From positions 1 to 35,653 of the IMG/VR virus record IMGVR_UViG_3300032163_000062: DNA of 35,653 nt; one strand, written 5' to 3'. The notes beneath the pieces are model-generated. The model did not search any database and was not told where the DNA came from. It saw only the letters and a list, made by a program, of their open reading frames with translations. How positions within the stretch are numbered: the first letter of the stretch is position 1; each line of letters begins with the position of its first letter. The position numbers and the translations under genes are program-made. This stretch comes from a virus. Positions 30,027-35,653 of this stretch are shown here, one piece after another.

Positions 30027-30356
30027 TCAAGGTCCCGCCTTTTCTATCGCGTCCGCCACGTCCTGCACGGAGCGCGCGACGAACACCAGCGCGCCTGCCT
30101 GGCGAAACTCGCGCATGACCTGCTCCTGATCGGCGCTCACAATTCCGTCGGGCCCTTTGACCTCGACTTGGAACATCCGCCCGGTCTTTGGCATGCAACC
30201 AATGATATCAGGCGCGCCCTTTCGATGAGGCCGCACAATGCGCACTCCGCCGCCTGGCAGATAATGGAGGCCGTGCGTCTGGATCGCGGGAATGTGGCGG
30301 AGGCGCAGGTACTGCATGATGTCGCGCCCGATGTCGGACTCACGGGGCTCAATCAT
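30027..30356 (-). CDS. VRR-NUC domain nuclease
   Basis: A 109-aa protein; ATG 30356 is chosen for GGGAGGG 6 nt upstream, and longer in-frame sequence is a shadow. It starts MIEPRESDIGRDIMQYLRLR and shows VRR-NUC landmarks: E/D in the first helix, RKGAPDIIGCMPKTGRMFQV with PD, VEVKGPDG with E-x-K, and the C-terminal QEQVMREFRQAGALVFVARS helix-strand. These stand-alone phage nucleases of the PD-(D/E)XK type act on DNA junctions or ends. Located late in the replication block next to a zinc-finger protein. Confidence 0.9.
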   Translation of the reverse strand: MIEPRESDIGRDIMQYLRLRHIPAIQTHGLHYLPGGGVRIVRPHRKGAPDIIGCMPKTGRMFQVEVKGPDGIVSADQEQVMREFRQAGALVFVARSVQDVADAIEKAGP

Positions 30357-30393
30357 TGCTATCCCTTCCCTCCTTCGCTTGCCTCGACCACGA

Positions 30394-30894
30394 TCAGGTA
30401 TCGCAATAGCCACCGCATTCCAAGCTGACATTACCGAGATTTTTCTCGCCGCCAGCATCCGGCCCCTTCGGCAAATATCCTGCCCCGCGGCAAGCCGCAC
30501 ATTCCTCCATGCCGTCCCGCAGCGCGCCGGGGGGAGAGGGGGCGGGGTGCCTCCGATCGTAGGGAACATACTCGCCGTAACACTCTCCCCATGTCCTGCC
30601 GTGCTTGTGATAGAAGCCACCTTTTCCGTCCGGCATAGTGACGCGACCACCAAGGTCGATTCGTCCGCACTCCTTGCACTTCCACGGCCCCATCCATTCC
30701 CCCGCCTCCCCCGGCTCGGCGCGGGCGAGGATGGCGCGGGCCGCAGCCATTGCATCGTTCAGCTCTTGCCCTTCGGCCACCGTGATGGGCTGTACAAGTC
30801 CACAGCGTTTGTCAGTTGCTCCTGACTGATCCGCGGAATAGGCGTCGGCCGCATCAACCAACCGCGCCAGCGCATCAAGGTCGTGCGTGTTCAT
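30394..30894 (-). CDS. Zinc-finger protein of unknown function
   Basis: A 166-aa protein with AGGAGG before ATG 30894. An N-terminal helical part (MNTHDLDALARLVDAADAYS, ELNDAMAAARAILARAEPGE) precedes a cysteine-rich half: WKCKECGRIDLGG, CYGEY, CAACRGAGYLPKGP and CGGYC. The CxxC pairs suggest two zinc sites; the CxxCxGxGY part resembles a DnaJ-type repeat. It may bind nucleic acid or protein. It overlaps the replication initiator by 20 nt. Confidence 0.75.
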   Translation of the reverse strand: MNTHDLDALARLVDAADAYSADQSGATDKRCGLVQPITVAEGQELNDAMAAARAILARAEPGEAGEWMGPWKCKECGRIDLGGRVTMPDGKGGFYHKHGRTWGECYGEYVPYDRRHPAPSPPGALRDGMEECAACRGAGYLPKGPDAGGEKNLGNVSLECGGYCDT

Positions 30895-31834
30895 CTATTT
30901 CCTCCTTGCTCTTTTCCCCCGCCGCGGGATCCCCGGGGATGTCGTCCTCGAACGTGTCAGGGGGTGTTTCTTGGAGCGCAGATTCCCGCTCATACTGCGC
31001 AGTCTTACTTTTTGAGCAATCATATTTGTGCGACCCTCTGACCCCACACTCAATGCATGGCGTTCCTATTGGGGCCTCATTCAGATAGCTTTCAAACTTT
31101 GTTCCGAAAAGCGTCAGCGGCCGCAGGTAGCCGACCATTTTCGGATCGCGCAACCACTGAGCGCACTTTGATTCGATGACCCGTTCAAAGTCCTGGAGAC
31201 GGAATCCTTCATGCCACCTGGCTTTTATGAGTTTTCGGGTAGCTTCCGCCTCAGCCCTGAAAGACGTGTGAGCGAAGCGGTTGAGAAAATCGACGACTTG
31301 CGAGTATTGTATTGGCTCCTTCTCCCTGCTCTGAGAGTCTACTAAAGTCATCACGGGGTCGGGGACCGTATCGGTGCCCGACATTGAATCTTCTTCCGTT
31401 CCCTTCCTTCCATTCCCTTCTTTCCCTTCCATTCCCTTCATCGCGCCAGGGTGCGGCGCCGGCGCACCTTCCTGCGGGAGCACCGCACCTTCCTGCGGGA
31501 TGTCATACATCGTTATCCAGCCTATAGTTACGAGCCGTGGCAAGGCCTCGACCCACACCTCGATTGGAATATGCGTCATACGAGCGAGACTGTCCGCATT
31601 GATAGGTTCGCCATGTCCCCGCAGGAGGGTGCCGCGAATGTCGCACCTTGATGCGACTTCCACGAGCGCACACCAGGCGCCGAAATGAGCTGGCCCGTTC
31701 GGATGGTGCAGAAGCCTAGTGTAGCCATCCCCATCATGACGATTCGGCATCGGGACCCACGCCATTTTCTTCAATTCGCGCGTGCGATTATTCTCGTAGT
31801 GCTCGGCCCATCCGACGATCTCAATCACTGGCAT
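30875..31834 (-). CDS. Replication initiation / DnaD-like phage protein (Phg_2220_C-type)
   Basis: A 319-aa protein. The N-terminal half (RTRELKKMAWVPMPNRHDGD, then HHPNGPAHFGAWCALVEVAS and SLARMTHIPIEVWVEALPRL) is the winged-helix part of phage replisome organisers. A low-complexity linker (Glu/Gly/Lys/Pro, with a repeated LPQEGA) leads to VVDFLNRFAHTSFRAEAEAT, RKLIKARWHEGFRLQDFERV and KMVGYLRPLTLFGTKFESYL, the conserved C-terminal domain of these proteins. A CIEC...HKYDC pair near the end may bind zinc. It probably loads the host helicase at the origin, which may lie in or near this gene. Confidence 0.88.
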   Translation of the reverse strand: MPVIEIVGWAEHYENNRTRELKKMAWVPMPNRHDGDGYTRLLHHPNGPAHFGAWCALVEVASRCDIRGTLLRGHGEPINADSLARMTHIPIEVWVEALPRLVTIGWITMYDIPQEGAVLPQEGAPAPHPGAMKGMEGKEGNGRKGTEEDSMSGTDTVPDPVMTLVDSQSREKEPIQYSQVVDFLNRFAHTSFRAEAEATRKLIKARWHEGFRLQDFERVIESKCAQWLRDPKMVGYLRPLTLFGTKFESYLNEAPIGTPCIECGVRGSHKYDCSKSKTAQYERESALQETPPDTFEDDIPGDPAAGEKSKEEIDEHARP

Positions 31835-32348
31835 TGTCTGGCTCCTGATATCCCCGGATGTCGCCGTATTCCTTCAGGTTCATAATTGTGCGCGGATCAT
31901 AGTTTCGGTTTGCTTTTGATTTCGGCCTGGCAATAGCGTGCGAGAGCGCAAGATTCGTCAACGTCGCGGTCATTATTTCCTCATAAGATTTCGCCAACCT
32001 ATCCAGGTGGCCGCTCGAATGGCACGCGCGGCAGAGCACGGCAAGACAATTCATGGCGCGGAACTCTTGCCCGCGGAAAGCGTAGCTTCGATGATGGACG
32101 TCAAGATTTCTTGGAGATCCGCAGGCGGAGCATTTTTCATCTGCCATGGCGATGGCATTCTCACGGATGATCGACCAATACAACGTCTGGAGATATGCGG
32201 GGTAAAACAACGCTTTGAGGTGGCGTGTGTCGTGTGGTGTGGTTATTTTCTGCACGAAAGAGAATCTTTGCGCGGGAGTGCGCAGAACTTGAAAGAGCTG
32301 CTGATTGCATACGGCTGTTGATTTCCCGCACAGATCAATTTTCGCCAT
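31821..32348 (-). CDS. HNH endonuclease-like protein
   Basis: A 175-aa protein. A basic N-terminal half (CGKSTAVCNQQLFQVLRTPA, LKALFYPAYLQTLYWSIIRE) precedes CSACGSPRNLDVHHRSYAFR GQEF, then LAVLCRACHSSGH, an HNH core with two CxxC pairs binding zinc and a DVHH motif. The C-terminal part is basic. It is a second, unrelated HNH protein in this genome. It sits within the replication block as a possible homing or recombination enzyme. The ATG follows a 12-codon open stretch with a strong ribosome site. Confidence 0.82.
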   Translation of the reverse strand: MAKIDLCGKSTAVCNQQLFQVLRTPAQRFSFVQKITTPHDTRHLKALFYPAYLQTLYWSIIRENAIAMADEKCSACGSPRNLDVHHRSYAFRGQEFRAMNCLAVLCRACHSSGHLDRLAKSYEEIMTATLTNLALSHAIARPKSKANRNYDPRTIMNLKEYGDIRGYQEPDNASD

Positions 32349-32406
32349 TCAGTCCCCGTCCCAGTCCACGATCTTCATGTACGTCACGTCCCCTCCCTTG
32401 GCCCTT

Positions 32407-32637
32407 TCATCCGACAGCCTCCTCGGCTCTGTGGAACGTCCGATTCATAAACTTGGACTGGTTGAAGTTCATGTCCTCACGGTCGATCTTGGCGAGCCAG
32501 TCGTTGACGAACGTCTGCTGGTACTCATCCAGGAGCTCCTCGTGCCGCTTCAGGAAGGCCAAGCGCTCCCGCCACCGTTTGCGGGTCTCCTCGGATACCA
32601 GTTGCTCCGGGGGGAACAGAGGGCGCTCACCTTTCAT
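32407..32637 (-). CDS. Small conserved-type phage protein, 76 aa
   Basis: It starts MKGERPLFPPEQLVSEETRK at ATG 32637, which overlaps the methyltransferase stop (ATGA). Segments RWRERLAFLKRHEELLDEYQ, TFVNDWLAKIDR and FNQSKFMNRTFHRAEEAV form three helices. I know this pattern (flkrh...l.ewe..Fv.di......ls..Qs..l..i...v) from small proteins in phage replication regions, without known function. A longer in-frame extension is only a shadow of the methyltransferase. Confidence 0.78.
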   Translation of the reverse strand: MKGERPLFPPEQLVSEETRKRWRERLAFLKRHEELLDEYQQTFVNDWLAKIDREDMNFNQSKFMNRTFHRAEEAVG

Positions 32638-34061
32638 CGCTCGCCCCGTGACGCGCCACAATGTGGCGACGTAAAATCCAGCATCGGCCGGCCCGCGACC
32701 GGTGCGAGGCGGCGCTTCTGCAGCTCGACGTACTCCGGCTTCAACTCGATGAGGATTGCCCGCCGCCCGTATTCCAGCGCGACCTCGGCCACGGTTCCGC
32801 TGCCGCCGAATGGGTCGAGGACAGTTCCGCCGATGGCCGGGAGGCCGCAGGTGCAGGCCGCATGCGGATGCCAACTCTTGCCGATCAAGCCGCCCGATTT
32901 CTCCACTTCCTTGACCCACGGTGCGCCGCACTTCGGGCATGCGTGCTCGGGGCACCCTGCGAGGATGCATGGCTGCACGAGCTTGCGGGGGAACGTGGCG
33001 AAATGCGCCTCTTTATATCCAAGCGGGTTGACAATAAACGCGAGTGGATCGCCCTCCTCGTCCGTCAGGAGTCCTTGCCATGACTCCATAAACCAGTCCG
33101 CATTGCGGCGATTGCGTTTCTCGACAGGAAGGGCGAGCGAAGCCTGGAAAGAGCGGTTTGCGGCTATTCCCGAGCCGGCCTCGGATATCTTTCGTGTCGT
33201 TCCTGCCATTACCGCCCTCATGGGACCGTTTGTCTTGTTCCCGCCATTGGCGCGGAAGCTTCCGACTTGCTCTGCGAGGTTCTGAGAGATGCGGGCATTT
33301 GTTGCCTTGCTCGCTTCGCTCTTTATGGCTTCGGCATCCCAGAAGTAGCGCGCAGACTTGGAAAACAGGAACATATATTCGACGGCAGTTGCGGGCCGGT
33401 CGGTCACGCTCTCGGGCATGGGGTTTCTCTTTATCCACGGACATGCAGAGCGCAGATACCAGCCGTCGGCCTGCAGCGCGAACGCCACGCGCCAGGGGAT
33501 GCCGACGAGGTCCTTTGCTTTCAGGCCGTCGATGCGCCCGGTCGGCTTTCCGATCCTTTGCCCGCCCTGATAGCGTCCCTCTTCGAGGCTCCCATGCCCG
33601 ACGCCTTCGATCCCGCCACGCCCTCCTCCGACATACGAATCGCCTAAATTAATCCAGCATGTTCCATCCTTGCGGAGCACGCGGCGCACGGCGCGGAACA
33701 CCTCGACCATCTTGGCGACGTACTCCTCGGGTGTGGCCTCAAGGCCGATCTGCGCGTCGATGCGACGAGCGCCGCACCTGGGGCAGTCGCGCCCCGCCGG
33801 CTCTTCCCGATGATTTGCGCTCGCCGATCCGTTTCGGAAAGGGTCCGCGAAGCCCTCACGCTTCTCGTGCTCTGTGCTCTCCTTCACGATACGCCGGTGA
33901 TCGCACTCCGCGCTCCCGCCTTCCCACTGGCCCGTGCCGTAGTCCCGCAGGCCCCAATACGGCGGGGAGGTCACGACGCAATTGACCGACTCCTCGGGCA
34001 GTCCCGCGAGCACAGAGAGCACGTCGCCGGTGTAGAGCGTGGCGTCGCCGACTCGCGTCAT
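32634..34061 (-). CDS. DNA methyltransferase, N4/N6 beta-type
   Basis: A 475-aa protein. Motif IV TSPPYWGL (SPPY 32-35) is near the N-terminus and motif I DPFGGSGT near residue 416, with IELKPEYVEL after it; this order (IV before I) marks the beta class. The SPPY form is commonest in N4-cytosine enzymes, but N6-adenine is not excluded. The middle holds the target-recognition part and CPRC, CPEHACPKC and CTC cysteine pairs. It would methylate phage DNA, protecting it from host or from the phage's own nucleases. The start at 34061 overlaps the PolX-like stop (ATGA). No partner restriction enzyme is adjacent. Confidence 0.93.
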   Translation of the reverse strand: MTRVGDATLYTGDVLSVLAGLPEESVNCVVTSPPYWGLRDYGTGQWEGGSAECDHRRIVKESTEHEKREGFADPFRNGSASANHREEPAGRDCPRCGARRIDAQIGLEATPEEYVAKMVEVFRAVRRVLRKDGTCWINLGDSYVGGGRGGIEGVGHGSLEEGRYQGGQRIGKPTGRIDGLKAKDLVGIPWRVAFALQADGWYLRSACPWIKRNPMPESVTDRPATAVEYMFLFSKSARYFWDAEAIKSEASKATNARISQNLAEQVGSFRANGGNKTNGPMRAVMAGTTRKISEAGSGIAANRSFQASLALPVEKRNRRNADWFMESWQGLLTDEEGDPLAFIVNPLGYKEAHFATFPRKLVQPCILAGCPEHACPKCGAPWVKEVEKSGGLIGKSWHPHAACTCGLPAIGGTVLDPFGGSGTVAEVALEYGRRAILIELKPEYVELQKRRLAPVAGRPMLDFTSPHCGASRGER

Positions 34062-34624
34062 ATCCGGTCCTTCGGCTGGCGGTAGGGAAGCCCGGCGAAC
34101 TCGAATACCGCCTCTTCGCTCTCCATCCTCCTGATTTCGCTCCCGCGCGAAAAACCTATTCCGTAGGGGTTCCATTTCCAGCCGCGGTCGATCGCTGCCA
34201 TACAGATGCGCAGGTTCAATTCCTTCGGCCCTGTGCGACAGACAAGGTAGTTGAACCAGTTCTCCTCCGTTGCAGTGAATAGGTCGACGTGGATCCCGGA
34301 GGGGATGTGTACCATGAGCTTGTTCTTGGGGCCGTACATCTCGCTTCCCTTGGAGTTTAGGCGGCGCCCCAGGATGCGTGCTCGCTCCAGCCCGTCAATC
34401 CGGCCGCCCGCGAGGCTCACGGTGATCGACCGGAAGAGATCCTCGGGGTCGGGCTGCTCCTGCATGACCGGGATGTACAGGATTTCGATATCCCCCACGT
34501 CTGGCTTTTGGCGACGAAGCGATCCCGCGATCTTGATGCGCTTGCAGCCCGGCCGCAGATGATTGCAGATGTCCTCAGCGATGCCTTCCGCGACGATCCA
34601 CGGATAACGAGGCCTATCGTTCAT
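34058..34624 (-). CDS. PolX-like nucleotidyltransferase
   Basis: A 188-aa protein with the DNA polymerase beta/X palm signature: KIAGSLRRQKPDVGDIEIL (G34-S35, R37-R38, D45, E47) and HVDLF (third acidic residue D114), then NWFNYLVCRTGPKELNLRIC and NPYGIGF of the C-terminal palm/thumb. The second acid is Glu, not Asp, and no 8-kDa lyase domain precedes the palm, so this is a minimal form of about the size of known small viral PolX enzymes. It may fill gaps during repair, or act as another nucleotidyltransferase. Coupled on both sides by ATGA. Confidence 0.82.
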   Translation of the reverse strand: MNDRPRYPWIVAEGIAEDICNHLRPGCKRIKIAGSLRRQKPDVGDIEILYIPVMQEQPDPEDLFRSITVSLAGGRIDGLERARILGRRLNSKGSEMYGPKNKLMVHIPSGIHVDLFTATEENWFNYLVCRTGPKELNLRICMAAIDRGWKWNPYGIGFSRGSEIRRMESEEAVFEFAGLPYRQPKDRI

Positions 34625-35019
34625 CCCCCTGTTACCTTTCGCTCCGCGAGTTCACGCCGAACGCGAATGTTATGATTGTGCTCGAACGCGAAGCCCTCCC
34701 CGAGCAGGCCCGCCATGCGGATGTTCTCGGAGATCACGCGCTCATTTAATTCCTGCTCTTCTATCAGCCGCGCACAGACCTTTTCGTACTTAGCTTGCAA
34801 CTCCGTGTTACACTCGCGCTTAAACGCCACCTTCGACTTTCGCGTTCTGATTGTTATGACGATTCCGTTGATGATGGGTGCGAAGAAACCTATGACGGCG
34901 CATAACACGAGGAAGGCCGTGAAAAGCCTTCGCGGGTCGACGTGCAGGACGCGCTGTAATATCGCGTTGAGGATCATAAGATTATCGAGCTGGATTTGTC
35001 GTATTGTGTCGATGATCAT
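34621..35019 (-). CDS. Membrane coiled-coil protein of unknown function
   Basis: A 132-aa protein. GGGAGGGGGA directly precedes ATG 35019. One membrane helix (LFTAFLVLCAVIGFFAPIIN and following residues) is flanked by basic residues (TIRTRKSKVAFKRE). A coiled coil follows (TELQAKYEKVCARLIEEQEL). The C-terminus is basic. The topology resembles early membrane proteins or replication-anchoring proteins. No family recognised. Confidence 0.7.
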   Translation of the reverse strand: MIIDTIRQIQLDNLMILNAILQRVLHVDPRRLFTAFLVLCAVIGFFAPIINGIVITIRTRKSKVAFKRECNTELQAKYEKVCARLIEEQELNERVISENIRMAGLLGEGFAFEHNHNIRVRRELAERKVTGG

Positions 35020-35070
35020 TCCCCCTCCCTATAGGTAAAAAGGCTCATTACAAAAAAGCGCGACGCTGCG

Positions 35071-35160
35071 CTATGCTTTCACAGTGCCGGAGACGGTTGG
35101 CTCGACTCCGGCGGCGATCTGTAGATACGGGTATTCGCTTTTCTCCCGCGGCGCCTCCAT
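35071..35160 (-). CDS. 29-aa candidate mini-protein
   Basis: ATG 35160 has AAAGAAAGGGA immediately upstream. The peptide (MEAPREKSEYPYLQIAAGVE, then PTVSGTVKA) has ordinary protein composition. Not recognisable; supported only by the ribosome site and setting. Confidence 0.35.
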   Translation of the reverse strand: MEAPREKSEYPYLQIAAGVEPTVSGTVKA

Positions 35161-35169
35161 TCCCTTTCT

Positions 35170-35277
35170 TTAGGATTCATGGACTCGCCAACGGCGAGCA
35201 TCTGCTTGCTTTGACAAGACCGGGCGGCAGGAGGGAGAGGCGATGGTGATGATCTGATTGATTGCCAGGGCGCTCAT
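35170..35277 (-). CDS. 35-aa candidate mini-protein
   Basis: ATG 35277 overlaps the stop of the preceding 23-codon ORF (ATGA). The N-terminus is MSALAINQIITIASPSCRPV and the end is basic. It could be a coupling ORF rather than a functional protein. Confidence 0.35.
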   Translation of the reverse strand: MSALAINQIITIASPSCRPVLSKQADARRWRVHES

Positions 35278-35345
35278 TCTACGCCCCTCCTCATCTCGAT
35301 CTTCTGCCCGATAGCCTCCTGGACCTCGGGCGAGTGCGTGATCAT
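35274..35345 (-). CDS. 23-aa candidate mini-protein coupled to the HNH gene
   Basis: ATG 35345 overlaps the HNH stop (ATGA), the joint used throughout this genome, and its own stop overlaps the next ATG. The peptide begins ITHSPEVQEAIGQKIEMRRG, an amphipathic helix. Its function is unknown. Confidence 0.4.
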   Translation of the reverse strand: MITHSPEVQEAIGQKIEMRRGVE

Positions 35346-35653
35346 TGCGCGGCCTCCTTCCAGCGGTTGCCGCGTATGATGTTGTCGATACTTCCGGTGC
35401 GGAGATTGAACCTCTCAGCTATTTCCCGGCTGGATTTTCCTTCAGACTTCATCCGGCGAATCTCGCGTGCCTTCTCCATGGTGAGTTTGACGCATCTTCT
35501 GTTTCTGAGATTCTCTGTCGGGGAAAGCCAGCGGCAATTCTGTGGTTCGTAGTTGCCGGACGAGTCGATACGATCGATCTGATGCTTCTGGCTTGGCGGT
35601 TCTCCCATATCGGCCAGGAAGGCGATGAAGGATTCCCTCCATCGCCCGCAGAC
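35342..35653 (-). CDS. HNH endonuclease, C-terminal part (same gene as at 1-361)
   Basis: This part encodes the C-terminal portion of the junction-spanning HNH protein; 35527-35653 duplicates codons also present at 1-127. The HNH core (HQIDRIDSSGNYEPQNCRW) lies across the repeat boundary. It is followed by a basic linker and a helix-turn-helix-like tail with the pattern KLTMEKAREIRR ... SSREIAERFNL ... IDNIIRGNRW, a common DNA-recognition module appended to phage HNH nucleases. The stop overlaps the start of a 23-codon ORF (ATGA at 35342-35345). The full-length protein is 181 aa. Confidence 0.85.
   Translation of the reverse strand, partial: VCGRWRESFIAFLADMGEPPSQKHQIDRIDSSGNYEPQNCRWLSPTENLRNRRCVKLTMEKAREIRRMKSEGKSSREIAERFNLRTGSIDNIIRGNRWKEAAQ
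35527..35653. repeat. Right copy of 127-bp exact terminal direct repeat
   Basis: Identical to bases 1-127. Joining the two copies restores an intact 181-codon HNH gene, which argues that the molecule is circular or circularly permuted and fully covered by this window. Confidence 0.95.

Larger units (their letters stand above)
35020..35341 (-). other. 322-bp stretch of tiny linked ORFs
   Basis: No gene over 60 codons lies between the HNH and the membrane coiled-coil genes. Three short minus-strand ORFs (35345-35274, 35277-35170, 35160-35071) occupy most of it; two are joined by ATGA. The rest (35020-35070) is a ribosome-site-rich spacer. Confidence 0.5.

Noticed and set aside
32349-32406. 12-codon ORF with a strong ribosome site before the second HNH gene
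   Set aside because: It is too short to judge; it may be a translation-coupling leader but nothing beyond the ribosome site supports it.
32305-33285. Plus-strand open frame of 326 codons
   Set aside because: It is antisense to the methyltransferase and the 76-aa gene, with low-complexity Ser/Arg/Pro content.
1-35653. CRISPR arrays, tRNA genes and insertion sequences
   Set aside because: No regularly spaced repeats, cloverleaf-like sequences or transposase genes with terminal inverted repeats were seen.

Overview
The window is a compact tailed-phage genome of the siphovirus type. Bases 1-127 are repeated exactly at 35527-35653, so the contig closes into a circle (or is circularly permuted) of about 35,526 bp, and one HNH gene runs across the junction. 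No ribosomal, tRNA or housekeeping genes are visible, and there is no recognisable integrase, CI-like repressor, DNA polymerase (other than a small PolX-like protein) or RNA polymerase. The host cannot be named. Strong GGAGG-type ribosome binding sites, sigma70-like promoters, a lipobox protein and spanin-like proteins point to a bacterial, probably diderm, host.

Layout: almost every gene lies on the minus strand and appears to form one continuous leftward series, with stop/start overlaps (ATGA, GTGA, TGATG) at most joints. It begins near 7.1 kb with small early genes (7085-5441). It continues with a recombination/repair block: a 373-aa unknown protein, a 93-aa protein and a single-chain Mre11-Rad50 (SbcD-SbcC) fusion. 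It then crosses the contig ends through the HNH nuclease and several tiny ORFs. Next come a membrane coiled-coil protein, a PolX-like nucleotidyltransferase, a DNA methyltransferase, a second HNH protein, a replication-initiation protein, a zinc-finger protein and a VRR-NUC nuclease (35.0-30.0 kb). A GC-rich repeat/palindrome at 29.83-29.88 kb, a possible packaging site, leads into a sigma-region-2-like protein and the terminase genes.

The virion module (29.5-10.5 kb) is ordered TerS, TerL, portal fused to a MuF domain, three unknown probable virion proteins, prohead protease, major capsid protein, connectors, tail terminator, tail tube, frameshifted tail chaperone, tape measure, hub and two fibre proteins. 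Between capsid and connectors sits an unusual enzyme cassette: a zinc-ribbon mini-protein, a GT4 glycosyltransferase, a SAM methyltransferase and a radical SAM/SPASM-like enzyme, all translationally coupled. A lysis module (10.4-8.5 kb) follows with an M23 peptidase, a three-helix holin and two almost completely overlapping membrane/coiled-coil genes whose starts are 7 nt apart.

The only rightward genes (7.36-8.44 kb) form an AT-richer moron-like cassette between the two ends of the leftward series: a lipoprotein, an 88-aa unknown protein and a protein with an AT-hook tail. It has a near-consensus promoter carrying a palindromic operator and ends in a perfect intrinsic terminator.

Most notable: the enzyme cassette inside the head operon, the fused Mre11-Rad50 protein with an altered Walker A, two likely -1 frameshift sites (CCCTTTG in the tail chaperone, AAAAAAG in TerS), the dual-coded lysis genes and the two palindromes around the cassette promoter.
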